The notes: generated by a model from the sequence alone, not told the origin. Counted from the first letter of the stretch, positions 25,522 through 34,631 are shown. The stretch is DNA of 64,000 bases from Hypericibacter adhaerens (GCF_008728835.1 NZ_CP042582.1:3251001-3315000); one strand, 5' to 3'. Program-made: numbers and translations.

Positions 25522-27843
25522 TCATCGCCACTGCTTCTCCTCGGCAACCCAGCTCCAGCCGGGCAGCGGTCCCTCCTTGGCGAAGGCGTCCACCACGTTC
25601 TTCAGCAGCTTCGAGACATTGTTGTCGAAGCGGTTGTGCGGCAGCGCCCCGCTGAATCCGATCGAGCCGGTCGAGAACACGCCGCCATGATTGGGCGCCG
25701 TGAAATAGACCATGTCGGCGCGGATGCGGTAATCGAAGGTGCCGGTCATGCCCGGATAGGCATAGAGCACCTCCTCCACCACCAGCGCATAATTGTCGCT
25801 GTGACCGCCCGATGAGGCGATGATCTTGGCGTGGGGCGGCGTGCCCAGGCTCAGATCGTAGCGGTCGATCTCGATGCCGGCGGCACCGCCATGGGCGAGG
25901 CCGAAATCGCCGATGACCTCGCCTTCGATCCCCTCGGTGATCCAGGCGACGGTGCGATGCCAGCTGTCGGGCATACGCCGGAAGGGCCGCGCCGAATCGA
26001 ACCCCTGCGAGATGAAGCCGACGCCCGTGAGCTTCTGCGGCGGCCGGCCCAGATTCTTCCAGAGGCCGCTCTTCTGGCCGGTCGTCTGCAGGTAATGCTC
26101 GCCCGGCCGGGCGTTCCAGGCGCGCATGCCGGAATCGAGCTTGCGCACCTCCATGACCCAGGGTTCCTCGGGCCGGAAGGCGATGTTCCAGTAATACCCG
26201 TTGCCGCCCATATAGATCAGCCGGCCGCCGCCCGCGACGAAGTCCTCGGAGGCGTCGAGCATCTCCTCCGAATAGTACTCGGGATGGCTGCCGGTGATCA
26301 CCAGCTTGTAGGGCTCGATCGCCTTCAGCCCGCCGAAATGGAGATCCTCGTCGGTGACGATCTCGTAATCGTATTTCAGATGCTCGAGCCAGCCGACGAT
26401 CGACAGGTCCGCCGCGAGCTGCCAGGTGATCCCCATGGAGGCCATGCGGCATTTCGGGCGCATGTTGAGGATCGGCCGGCGATAGGAGCTGTAGCAGACG
26501 CCGGCGCCGTCGGCATGGGCGTCGTAGGTCGAGAGGCCGAAATCGCGGGTCTGGTAGAGCTCGATATCGACCTCGGAGACGATCGGCGCCTGACCCATGA
26601 TCGGCTGCACCATCTGGGCGTCGAAGCTCAGCCGCTCATTGGCATAGGCGAGATAGCTCGCGGTCGGCACCAGGAAGGCGATCCGCGCCTTCGGCACCGC
26701 GGCCCGCACGAAGAAGACGATATATTCTTCGCCCAGCCCGGAGCCGTCGCCGGCCCGGAGCCGCACGGCATAGACGCCGCTCTTCAGGTCGGCCGGGATG
26801 GTGAAGCGCCGCGCCACCTCCCATCGGCAATCGAGGATCGCGTCGGCATGGAACTCGATGCCGCCATATTCCTCCGGCGCCAGCCGGAAGCAATCGTTCC
26901 GCCCTTTCCAGTTCCAGCCGGTCTGGGCGCGAACCGGGCGGTTATAGCCCTCGGCATGGAGGCCGTTCGGCCCGGTATCGACCACCCGGTCGCCGATGCC
27001 GCGATCGGTATAGCCCTTGCTGCTGTCCCAATAGGCGATCAGCCCCTCCGCGGACGGCGGCTCGCCGTTGCGGAGCCGGTCGAGCTCCTCGCGGCTGAGC
27101 GCGCGGCCATAGACGCCCGGCCGGTCGATCTTGCCGTTGTAGTTCTGGCTGACGAAATGACCGCGGAGCTCGTGCCAGTCCTGGGCGCCGGCGACGAGGA
27201 AGGGGATGTCGGGCGCGTTCTTGGCGCGGAACCGCAGGGTCTCGCGCACATGGGAGCGGTAATCGACCGGCGCCACCTTGCCGAGGAGGCTGTTGTAGCG
27301 GTTGAGCACGCCCTCCTGGTAGATCGTCGCCTGGCCCGAACCCGCGTCATAGCTGACCGCGACGAAATACCAGATCTTCCGCATTAGCGGCACCTCGGCC
27401 GCGACATAGTCGATCTCCTTGCCGTCGCCGACCCAGAATTCCAGCGCGCCCTTCTGGTTGATGCCGAGGCAGTAGCCCTCGTTGCGGAAGAGATCCCAGC
27501 GCCCGATCAGCGCCTCGCGCACGCCCTCGCCATGGAGGCTGGGCCAGATGAAGCCGAACAGCGTGAAGCTGCCGTCGAGCGCCAGCTTGCGCCCCGGGTC
27601 CGCGACCTTGAGGAAGGATCCGACCTGCGTGAACTGCTTCTTGATCGCCCATTCGCCGTCGATCGAGGATTTGACCTCCTCCTCGATGAAGCCGGGGCCT
27701 TCCGGGTGCTGATCGCCATGGATCAGCCGCACGAGCTGCGCTTTCGCGCGATCCGTGCCGTCCACCGTCGCATGGAAGCTGATCTCGTCGCCCGCCTTGA
27801 CCGAGATCTTGTCGCTGTAGCCGAAGACCTTGATTTGTGCCAT
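25522..27843 (-). CDS. N,N-dimethylformamidase large (beta) subunit family protein
   Basis: A 773-residue protein matching the catalytic subunit of N,N-dimethylformamidase (DMFase, about 762 residues), a mononuclear-iron amidohydrolase that releases formate and an amine. The iron ligands of the Paracoccus enzyme, Tyr440, His519 and Glu521, line up as Tyr440 (FGLSTYD), His520 and Glu522 (TGSHPEY). An LamG-like beta domain fills about 90-280, and the catalytic part about 385-750. Glu658 in GIEIDRYD is a further candidate active-site acid. No signal peptide, so cytoplasmic. It follows the LivM-fusion gene by 50 bases; that fusion ends in the matching small subunit, so both halves of the enzyme are present in the usual alpha-beta order. 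The true amide substrate is unknown. Confidence 0.88.
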   Translation of the reverse strand: MAQIKVFGYSDKISVKAGDEISFHATVDGTDRAKAQLVRLIHGDQHPEGPGFIEEEVKSSIDGEWAIKKQFTQVGSFLKVADPGRKLALDGSFTLFGFIWPSLHGEGVREALIGRWDLFRNEGYCLGINQKGALEFWVGDGKEIDYVAAEVPLMRKIWYFVAVSYDAGSGQATIYQEGVLNRYNSLLGKVAPVDYRSHVRETLRFRAKNAPDIPFLVAGAQDWHELRGHFVSQNYNGKIDRPGVYGRALSREELDRLRNGEPPSAEGLIAYWDSSKGYTDRGIGDRVVDTGPNGLHAEGYNRPVRAQTGWNWKGRNDCFRLAPEEYGGIEFHADAILDCRWEVARRFTIPADLKSGVYAVRLRAGDGSGLGEEYIVFFVRAAVPKARIAFLVPTASYLAYANERLSFDAQMVQPIMGQAPIVSEVDIELYQTRDFGLSTYDAHADGAGVCYSSYRRPILNMRPKCRMASMGITWQLAADLSIVGWLEHLKYDYEIVTDEDLHFGGLKAIEPYKLVITGSHPEYYSEEMLDASEDFVAGGGRLIYMGGNGYYWNIAFRPEEPWVMEVRKLDSGMRAWNARPGEHYLQTTGQKSGLWKNLGRPPQKLTGVGFISQGFDSARPFRRMPDSWHRTVAWITEGIEGEVIGDFGLAHGGAAGIEIDRYDLSLGTPPHAKIIASSGGHSDNYALVVEEVLYAYPGMTGTFDYRIRADMVYFTAPNHGGVFSTGSIGFSGALPHNRFDNNVSKLLKNVVDAFAKEGPLPGWSWVAEEKQWR

Positions 27844-27893
27844 TGCCGCGATCCGAAGGAAGATTCAGCCGGGACTGCTCGATAAGGACGGGG

Positions 27894-29531
27894 TCAGGAT
27901 TCCAGGAGATCCTGAACCCGGCGGAGGAACAGGCCATGATGGGCCTCCTCGGGCGAATGGTAGATCTTGTCCTCGACCAGCCGCGGCGCCACGCCGCGCA
28001 CGCCCGAGAGCGCCACGAGCCGATAGGATTTGAACGGCTCCACCACGGTGATGGCGTATTTCTCGACCGTCGGCTGGCGGCGGAAATAGGTCAGCAGGCG
28101 CTCGAGCGCCTCGCTGTGCTGGCCCAGGGGATTCTGGCGATGTTCCGCGATCACCTGATCGGTGACGAGCTTCTTCAGGAACTCGCGCTGCATCTTGTCG
28201 AAGCGGCGGAAGAACAGCAGGTCCTTGTCGGGTGTTTCGGTGGCTTCTTCGGGCAGCATCTCTCCCCCTTTCTCGGCGCGCGACGAGCGCCGCTCGCTCT
28301 TCTTCTTGTCCCGCCAGGCGCGGAACTGCGGCTTGATGCCGAACAGGCCGCCGCGCAGGAACAGCACCACGAACAGCATCAGGCAGCCGATCAGCACCAG
28401 CCGCAGCGGGCCCCAATCGATCAGCACGCGGTCGACGAAGACCACGATCAGCGTGCCGACCACGGCGCCCTCGGCCCGGCCCAACCCGCCGATCACCAGC
28501 ATCGAGAGCGACAGCAGCAGCGTGTCGAAGGCGAACAGGTTGGGCGAGGCGCCGCGGAAATGCGCGGCGTAGAACCCGCCGATCGCGCCGATCGCCAGCG
28601 AAGAGATCAGGAACACCCAGATGCGAGCCGCCCGGTAATTGACCCCGACCGCCTCGGCGAAGGCCTCGCGCTTCTCCGGCGCCATCCGCAGGATGCGGCC
28701 CAGCCGCTTGCCGTTGACGAAGCGGAACAGGGTGAGCGCCGCCAGCATGACGGCGCCCGAGGCGTAATAGCCCAGCATGAGCTGCGCATGCTCGGACCAG
28801 TCCTCCGGGATATAGCTGTCGGCGCCATAAAGCCCGCCCGTCGCCGAGCCGAAGACCTTCGACTGGATCACATAGACGCGGCAGAGCTCGACCAGCCCCA
28901 GGGTCAGAAGCGCGTAGTAGAACCCTTCCAGGCGTATCGCCGGTATGGCGATGATGATGCCGAAGACGAGCCCGATCACGCTGCCCAATATCGGCAGGGT
29001 CCACCAGGGCAGCCCGAATTGGATGGAGAGCAGCGCGGAGCCGTAGGCGGCGGCACCGGCGACGGCGAAGCTCGCCAGCGAGAAGATTCCCGCCGTGCCG
29101 ATGATCAGCATCCAGCAGAGATTGATCGCGGCATAGATGAAGAATACGGCGGCGGCGGCCAGGAGCGCCCCCTGCCCCTCCTCGGGCGCAAAGAGCGGCG
29201 CGATCGCCATGGCGATGAAGCCGAGGATCCACCAGATCGGCCGCTTGTCGACGATGGTCTTCTCGCGGCGCAGGGTCTTGGGGTTGTATTCGCCCCTGAA
29301 GCGCAGGACCGTGCGGCGCGTGGGCCAGTAGCGCAGGCGCCGCCACAGCATGGAGCCGTGGCCCGGCCATTTGTAATAGTAGCGCAGCCGCCCGACGCCG
29401 TAGGTCGGCACCTTGAAGCGCCGGGTCTCGTCCCAGATCGCCTCCGGCGACATGTAGTCGTCGGTGGTGACGGTCCTGAAGGGCTTCTCGGGATCGAAGG
29501 CCGAAGTCGGGTCGGTCCAAGTTCCGGTCAT
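27894..29531 (-). CDS. LivM-type ABC permease fused to a dimethylformamidase small-subunit-like domain
   Basis: A 545-residue fusion. Residues 1-95 are a charged cytoplasmic extension. Residues about 97-395 are a LivM-type permease, with many helices and a central segment LEGFYYALLTLGLVELCR typical of the family. Residues 425-545 resemble the roughly 132-residue alpha subunit of N,N-dimethylformamidase: AEHRQNPLG, LLTYFRRQPTVEKY, SYRLVAL and EEAHHGLFLRRVQD follow the order of that protein. No stop lies between the parts. An internal ATG (28259, residue 425) after a GGGGGAG run could also release a free 121-residue subunit. The next gene encodes the beta subunit. The fusion would hold the hydrolase at the cytoplasmic mouth of the importer. 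Alternative: readthrough created by a sequencing error. Confidence 0.82.
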   Translation of the reverse strand: MTGTWTDPTSAFDPEKPFRTVTTDDYMSPEAIWDETRRFKVPTYGVGRLRYYYKWPGHGSMLWRRLRYWPTRRTVLRFRGEYNPKTLRREKTIVDKRPIWWILGFIAMAIAPLFAPEEGQGALLAAAAVFFIYAAINLCWMLIIGTAGIFSLASFAVAGAAAYGSALLSIQFGLPWWTLPILGSVIGLVFGIIIAIPAIRLEGFYYALLTLGLVELCRVYVIQSKVFGSATGGLYGADSYIPEDWSEHAQLMLGYYASGAVMLAALTLFRFVNGKRLGRILRMAPEKREAFAEAVGVNYRAARIWVFLISSLAIGAIGGFYAAHFRGASPNLFAFDTLLLSLSMLVIGGLGRAEGAVVGTLIVVFVDRVLIDWGPLRLVLIGCLMLFVVLFLRGGLFGIKPQFRAWRDKKKSERRSSRAEKGGEMLPEEATETPDKDLLFFRRFDKMQREFLKKLVTDQVIAEHRQNPLGQHSEALERLLTYFRRQPTVEKYAITVVEPFKSYRLVALSGVRGVAPRLVEDKIYHSPEEAHHGLFLRRVQDLLES

Positions 29532-29538
29532 GACGAGC

Positions 29539-30420
29539 TCAGGCCTCGCGCGCCCGATCGAGGATGCCTGCGATCCCGCGCGGACGGATCAGCAGGATGA
29601 TGATGATGAGCAGGAACTGGGTGATCAGCACGATATGCCCGCCCAGCAGCAGCGAGGTCATCGCTTCGTTGATGCCCAGAAGCCCCGCGGCGATGACGGC
29701 GCCCAGCACGCTGCCGAGGCCGCCGCAGAGCGCGACGCTGACGCCCTTGATCATGGGAGTGATGCCGCTGAAAGGCCCGATGTAGTAGGTCTGGGACAGC
29801 AGGACCGAGGCGAGGCCGGCCAGCCCGCCGGTCAGCGCCATCACATAGAAGCCGGTGCGCCTGACGCCGATGCCGACGATGGCGGCCGCATGCGGGTTCA
29901 TCATCATGGCCCGGATCTCGAGGCCGCGCCGGCTCGACCGCATCCAGGCCAGCACCACGGCCAGCAGGACGATCGAGGAGACGACGGCGCCGACCTTGTC
30001 GGCCGTCATGTTCATGCCGAGGATCGGCAGCGACCAGTCGCCGAAGAGCGGCGGCAGGCTCTTGGAGCGCGGCCCGAAATACCAGAGCAGCGCCTGGGTT
30101 CCGATCATGCTGATGGCCAGCGTCGCGATCAGCCCGCGAACGGTGAAGTTGGGCTTGTCGTGGATCGGGATGAAGGCCAGCGCGCAGACCACCATGCCGC
30201 TGACGGCGCCGGTCAGGACCCCGGCCAGGATCACGATGAGCCCGTTCTCGGAGATATGCTGCGCCGTCAGCCAGGCGCCATAGCCCGAGATGGAGAAGAT
30301 GAACCCATAGGCCATGTTGATGAGGCCCAGGCTCGACCATGTGATCGAGATCCCGATCGCCAGCGTGCCGTAGATGCAGGCGAGCGTCAGGGCGTTGGCG
30401 AAGACGAAGCCCCAATCCAT
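29539..30420 (-). CDS. LivH-type ABC transporter permease
   Basis: A 293-residue inner-membrane permease of the branched-chain amino acid class. An N-terminal region LACIYGTLAIGISITWSSLG and a central loop RGLEIRAMMMNPHAAAIVGI, the coupling region, are typical. About eight hydrophobic segments. It lies seven bases upstream of the LivM-fusion gene and four bases downstream of the LivF-type ATPase gene, so co-translation is likely. The substrate of the system is probably the amide hydrolysed by the enzyme encoded in the same operon, rather than a branched-chain amino acid. Confidence 0.9.
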   Translation of the reverse strand: MDWGFVFANALTLACIYGTLAIGISITWSSLGLINMAYGFIFSISGYGAWLTAQHISENGLIVILAGVLTGAVSGMVVCALAFIPIHDKPNFTVRGLIATLAISMIGTQALLWYFGPRSKSLPPLFGDWSLPILGMNMTADKVGAVVSSIVLLAVVLAWMRSSRRGLEIRAMMMNPHAAAIVGIGVRRTGFYVMALTGGLAGLASVLLSQTYYIGPFSGITPMIKGVSVALCGGLGSVLGAVIAAGLLGINEAMTSLLLGGHIVLITQFLLIIIILLIRPRGIAGILDRAREA

Positions 30421-30423
30421 GGG

Positions 30424-31173
30424 TCAGATCTCCCTTCTCGTCTGATAGGCCAGGGCGGCCGCGGCCTCCCCTTTGAGCTTGCCCACATGCATGCCGAGCA
30501 CCCGGTCGACCCGGCGTTCCAGGAGGGCCACGTTCTGCTCGGCGATGATCATCGCGGAATCGCCCAGCTCGACGCTCATCAGCGCGTCGAGCACGCCCTT
30601 GCCGATCTTGGGCGCCAGCCCCAGCGACGGCTCGTCCACCAGATAGAGCGAGGCCTCGGCCATCAGGCCGCGCCCGATCGCCACCATGCGCCGCTCGCCG
30701 CCGGAGAGGCGGCCGACGGCGGTCCCCATCAGCTTCTTCAGGGGCGGAAAGATCTGCAGGACCTTCTTCTTGCGCTCCTGCCGGTCGCGCCAGGCGCGAC
30801 GGGTGAAGGCGCCGCTGTCGAGATGTTCCTCGACCGTGAGGCCGGTGAAGATCTCGTCGCCCTGCGGGATCAGGGCCAGCCCCCTCTTCACCACCAGATG
30901 GGTGTAGCGCCCGGGCCCCTGGCTGCGGGTGCCGCCGACCTCGGCCCCGTTGAGCCGGATCGAGCCGCGCTGCCACCCCGTCAGGCCGGCGATGGCGAGG
31001 AACAGGGTCGATTTGCCGTGGCCGTTCAGCCCGACCAGCCCCACCCGCTCGCCCGAATAGACGATCAGGTCGAGATCGTGGATGACGCGCATCGGCCCGT
31101 AGCCCGCCGACAGGCCCTTCACATTCAGAACCTCGCGCCGTTCGCTGCGTTGCGCTTGCTGTCCCATGGCCAT
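30424..31173 (-). CDS. LivF-type ABC transporter ATP-binding protein
   Basis: A 249-residue ATPase. The Walker A is GLNGHGKST, with His in place of the common Ala; the signature is LSGGERR; Walker B with the catalytic Glu reads SLYLVDEPSLGL; the switch region has AEQN. This Q/E-rich end (IIAEQNVALL) marks the LivF rather than LivG branch. The start is ATG at 31173, with another ATG two codons later. It works with the LivG-type protein as a heterodimer on the LivH/LivM membrane pair. Confidence 0.9.
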   Translation of the reverse strand: MAMGQQAQRSERREVLNVKGLSAGYGPMRVIHDLDLIVYSGERVGLVGLNGHGKSTLFLAIAGLTGWQRGSIRLNGAEVGGTRSQGPGRYTHLVVKRGLALIPQGDEIFTGLTVEEHLDSGAFTRRAWRDRQERKKKVLQIFPPLKKLMGTAVGRLSGGERRMVAIGRGLMAEASLYLVDEPSLGLAPKIGKGVLDALMSVELGDSAMIIAEQNVALLERRVDRVLGMHVGKLKGEAAAALAYQTRREI

Positions 31174-31199
31174 CTGCGATTTGCCCCGGTATCCGCCGC

Positions 31200-32003
31200 T
31201 CAGGCCGCGTGGCTTTGCGTCTCTTCGAGCGTGCCCTCTTCGACATTCTCGAAATAAGCCGCATGGACCTTCGGATCGGCCAGCACGCGGGCGAGATCGC
31301 CCTCGGAGATCACCTCGCCCGCGTCCATCACCATGACCCGGTCGGCGATGGTGTCGAGCAGCTCGATCCGGTGCTCGACGATGATGATCGCCACGTTCAT
31401 CTCCTTGGAGAGCACGCGGATCAGATCGTCGAACTCATCGACCTCGGAATTGATCAGCCCGGCAGCCGGCTCATCCATCAGGATCAGCGGCGGCCGGCGC
31501 ATCAGCAGGCAGGCCAGCAGCAGCTTGCGGCGATCCAGCGTATCGAGATTGGCCGTCGGGCGCTCTTCGTCGATATGGAACCGCACCAGCTCGGCGCCCC
31601 ACTCCGCGTGATGGCGCGTCAGGAAAGGGCGATAGGCCTGGCGTGCCGCCTTGAGCGTCTCGCCGACCGTGAGCTCCTCGGGCACCACCGGCGTCTGGTA
31701 GGTCCGCCCGATGCCGAGCCGGGACCGCTCATGCAAGGCCAGCCTCGTGACGTCGCGCCCCTTGAAGAGGACGCGGCCCGATTTGGGCGGCATGCGCCCC
31801 GAGAGCACCTCGAACAGACTGGTCTTGCCGGCGCCGTTGGGCCCGATGATGCCCAGCACCTCGCCCCGCCCCACCGAGAGCGAGATATCGCGGAGGATCT
31901 CCCGGCCGCCGAGATCGAGGCTGATGTTCTCGCAGGCGAAGAGCGGCTCGCCGGAGCGCGGCGGCTCCGGCCGCCGCGCCCCACCCTCGCGATTCAGATC
32001 CAT
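31200..32003 (-). CDS. LivG-type ABC transporter ATP-binding protein
   Basis: A 267-residue ATPase with Walker A GPNGAGKTS and Walker B LILMDEPAAGL. The signature is degenerate: the usual LSGG position reads LDRRKLL, as in many LivG-branch subunits where the segment is LSxGxQR; here it is further changed, so one ATP site of the heterodimer may be weak. The His switch is present (VEHRIEL). ATG at 32003 overlaps the end of the binding-protein gene by ten bases. The N-terminus carries a Pro/Arg-rich 20-residue extension. Confidence 0.88.
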   Translation of the reverse strand: MDLNREGGARRPEPPRSGEPLFACENISLDLGGREILRDISLSVGRGEVLGIIGPNGAGKTSLFEVLSGRMPPKSGRVLFKGRDVTRLALHERSRLGIGRTYQTPVVPEELTVGETLKAARQAYRPFLTRHHAEWGAELVRFHIDEERPTANLDTLDRRKLLLACLLMRRPPLILMDEPAAGLINSEVDEFDDLIRVLSKEMNVAIIIVEHRIELLDTIADRVMVMDAGEVISEGDLARVLADPKVHAAYFENVEEGTLEETQSHAA

Positions 32004-33286
32004 GGCGCCGGACGCAGGGTCACTTCCTTCAGCGGATCGGGATAGATGATCTTGTGCTCGACGTCCTGCACCTGGAAATAGAGCTGGCCCATGCCCTTCT
32101 CGAGCTCGGTCGCCGAGACCGGATTGCCGTCATCGGGGAAATGGGCGCATTCCTGATACTTGTTGTTCATGTCCATGTAGCCGCAGACGCCGCGGAAGGG
32201 ATTGACCCGGATCCAGTCGCAGACCTCCTTGAACTTGTTCGGATCGCCCACGGCTTCCCAGGCCGCCTTCAGGTAATAGGCGGTGTCGTAGCTGTTGCCC
32301 GTGTAGACGAGCCCCATGACGCCGGGGAACCGCTTCTTGTATTTGTTGCGGAACTCGGTGCCCTTCTCGTCGGCATAGACGCCGAGCACAGTGCTCCAGA
32401 CGAAGCCTTCGGCCGCCTTTCCGGCCAGCTCCAGGAACTCCGGCTGCGAGGGACCGTATTGCAGATAGACCAGCGCGCCCTTGAGCGGATCGGCCTGGAA
32501 CTGCTTCACGAAAGCCGCATATTCGGCCGCGACCCAATGGTCGATCATGACCGCGCCGGCGCCGGTCTTCTTGATGTCCTGGATCACCGGGCCCCAGTCC
32601 TGGACCGGGTATTGGATGTCGGTCACCTTGGCGAGGGTGAACTCGCTCTTGGGCAGCGCCTCCTGCAGCGCCTTGGAGATCGTCTGGTTGTAGGCGATCT
32701 GCTCCTGGACGATATGGACGCCGTTGTTGAGCGGCTTCCACAGGCCCCGATCCTTCATGTCCTTCAGGAAGATCGGGAAGGTGTAGCCGTAATGCACCTC
32801 CGACGGATCGGTCTGGAAGCAATGGCTGTATTTGTCCGGATTCTTCGCCACCTCTTCGGTGTAGTTGCGCTGGGTCACGCCCCAGAGGAAGGGGCACTTG
32901 TACTTGACCGAAGCGTCAGCCGTCGGGATCGGCGCCAGGGTGAAGGCGCAGGAGATGGCGTGAACCTTGGCGTCCGTCAGCGCCTTGATCGAGACTTGGC
33001 AGCTTTCCGGCGACAGCGGATCGATGTCGACGACCTTGAGCTCGAGCTTCCGGCCGAGGATGCCGCCGGCGGCGTTGATCTCCTCTTGCGCCAGGATCGA
33101 ACCATTCCAATGGTCCTGATGGTCGGCCACGCCGGCCTGCGCCGTCTGCGCGATCGGCAATCCGAGCACGATCGGATCGGCCGCCCAGGCCGACTTCAGG
33201 ACATAAGGCGAAAAGACCGGGGTTGTCGCCGCGGCCGCGCCCGCCATTCCCTTGATGACATTGCGTCGAGTGACTCTGATCGCCAT
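31994..33286 (-). CDS. ABC transporter substrate-binding protein, LivJ/amide type, Tat-exported
   Basis: A 430-residue periplasmic binding protein of the Leu/Ile/Val-type (class I) group, in the branch that also holds urea and short-chain amide binding proteins. The N-terminus has a Tat signal (RVTRRNVIKGMAG, then Ala-rich, cleavage near AWAAD). The mature part opens IVLGLPIAQTAQAG and includes AQEEINAAGGILGRKLEL, the classic first lobe. ATG at 33286 follows GGGAGGAACC. It is the first gene of the six-gene operon, and is divergent from the AraC regulator. Confidence 0.9.
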   Translation of the reverse strand: MAIRVTRRNVIKGMAGAAAATTPVFSPYVLKSAWAADPIVLGLPIAQTAQAGVADHQDHWNGSILAQEEINAAGGILGRKLELKVVDIDPLSPESCQVSIKALTDAKVHAISCAFTLAPIPTADASVKYKCPFLWGVTQRNYTEEVAKNPDKYSHCFQTDPSEVHYGYTFPIFLKDMKDRGLWKPLNNGVHIVQEQIAYNQTISKALQEALPKSEFTLAKVTDIQYPVQDWGPVIQDIKKTGAGAVMIDHWVAAEYAAFVKQFQADPLKGALVYLQYGPSQPEFLELAGKAAEGFVWSTVLGVYADEKGTEFRNKYKKRFPGVMGLVYTGNSYDTAYYLKAAWEAVGDPNKFKEVCDWIRVNPFRGVCGYMDMNNKYQECAHFPDDGNPVSATELEKGMGQLYFQVQDVEHKIIYPDPLKEVTLRPAPWI

Positions 33287-33429
33287 GAGACCGGTTCCTC
33301 CCCAGAACCCAGCTTGTTGCACCGCGGCAAATGCGCGGCGTCCTGCTTCTTCTTGCCCATCCGCCCATTGCCGGACGGTTGCGAGAAATCATGATACGAG
33401 AGGGCTCTCGGCGCTGTCTTTCATGTCAA

Positions 33430-33459
33430 TGCACATTCCATTGCTCCTGGGTGCACTTT
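33430..33459. promoter_or_regulatory. Putative AraC-type operator: TGCAC(A/T)TT direct repeat, 22-bp period
   Basis: TGCACATT at 33430-33437 and TGCACTTT at 33452-33459 are direct repeats with starts 22 bases apart, two helical turns, the spacing used by AraC-family activators. They lie about 145 bases upstream of the binding-protein start. A third related copy, TGCACATC, is at 33613-33620 near the AraC start and may serve autoregulation. The assignment to this regulator is inference. Confidence 0.55.
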
Positions 33460-33649
33460 GATCGGAGGGCAGCTTAGGAATCCATGCCAGAGGTTGCCCC
33501 GGCTTGAAGATCGGCCCGTCCGGCGCGTGCCCGGGTGCATCGCAGCGGTAGCCGGAAGATGGGCGGGGTGAGGCCTCGACTTGCCCTGGTTTCTGTCCCA
33601 TACTTTTTGCGCTGCACATCTCACGCCCGATCAAGCCGACGAGGTGAGC

Positions 33650-34615
33650 GTGCCTGCTGGTGCGAGAACATTTTCGACAACAGGGGTGCCCGCCGAGAGT
33701 ACGGTGGATGTCTGGCGCGAGTATATGGCGGAGGTCTATTACTCGGTCGACGTGAAGCCCCGGCTCGACGATTTCGTCTCGGGCGAGATGATCGAGCTGC
33801 CGCTGGGCCGCCTTGGCCTGTCCAACTTCCGCGCCAACCAGCAGCGCGTCTTCCGCTATGCCGAGGCCGCCAAGTCGGACAGCGCCGACAATTTCGTCTT
33901 CCTCTTCCCGATCCGCGAGAAGCTCTATTTCGATCAGCGCGGCCGGGCCGGCTTCATCGATCCCGGCAATGTCGTGATCCTCCGCTCCTCCGAGTTCTAC
34001 GAGGCCGCCTGCCCGGACGGGTTCGAGAACGTCACCATCAAGGTGCCGGCCCCGCTGATGCGCAGCCGGGTGCCGGCGATCGACGATCTCTGCGCGCAGT
34101 TCGACGTGGCCAATCCCGTGCTCGGCGCCATCGTGAGCGACATGGCGCTGAAGCTGATGCGCTCGGAGAGCGAATGGCCGAGCGGCATCGCCTCGCAGCT
34201 TTCCGAGAACATCCTCGACCTGCTGGGCCTGATGCTGGACAGCGCCGAGCATAAGGGCCATCGCGATTTCGACGACCGGTCCTTGATGGCCGCGATGTTC
34301 AAGCGCATCTGCGGCTATCTGCGGGAGAATCTCGGCGATCACGAGCTGTCGCCCGTCGCGGTGGCGCTCAATCACCGCATCTCGCTGCGCTACCTGCACA
34401 AGCTGTTCGAGCGCAACGGTACGACCTTCGGCCGCTGGCTGATGGAGGTGCGGCTGCAGGAGGCGCGCCGGCGGATCCTGAGCGACCCGCAGCACGCCAT
34501 GACGCTGCAATGGATCGCCTTCTCCTGCGGCTTCACCAGCCAGTCGCACTTCTCGACCCAGTATCGGGCCCGCTTCAACGAGACCCCGCGCGAGACCCGC
34601 CTCTCCTCGAGCTGA
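33650..34615 (+). CDS. AraC family transcriptional regulator
   Basis: About 321 residues. The N-terminal half is an AraC-binding-like cupin domain (features such as DNFVFLFPIREKLYFDQRG), and the C-terminal 100 residues form the double-HTH AraC domain: SPVAVALNHRISLRYLHKLF, then WIAFSCGFTSQSHFSTQYR. I favour GTG at 33650, with GAGGTGA just upstream; the frame is open back to a TTG at 33581, so the start is uncertain. It is divergent from the importer/amidase operon and converges on the acyl-CoA synthetase gene; it is the likely activator of the operon. Confidence 0.85.
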   Translation: MPAGARTFSTTGVPAESTVDVWREYMAEVYYSVDVKPRLDDFVSGEMIELPLGRLGLSNFRANQQRVFRYAEAAKSDSADNFVFLFPIREKLYFDQRGRAGFIDPGNVVILRSSEFYEAACPDGFENVTIKVPAPLMRSRVPAIDDLCAQFDVANPVLGAIVSDMALKLMRSESEWPSGIASQLSENILDLLGLMLDSAEHKGHRDFDDRSLMAAMFKRICGYLRENLGDHELSPVAVALNHRISLRYLHKLFERNGTTFGRWLMEVRLQEARRRILSDPQHAMTLQWIAFSCGFTSQSHFSTQYRARFNETPRETRLSSS

Positions 34616-34631
34616 GGCGACCCGCCGAGGT

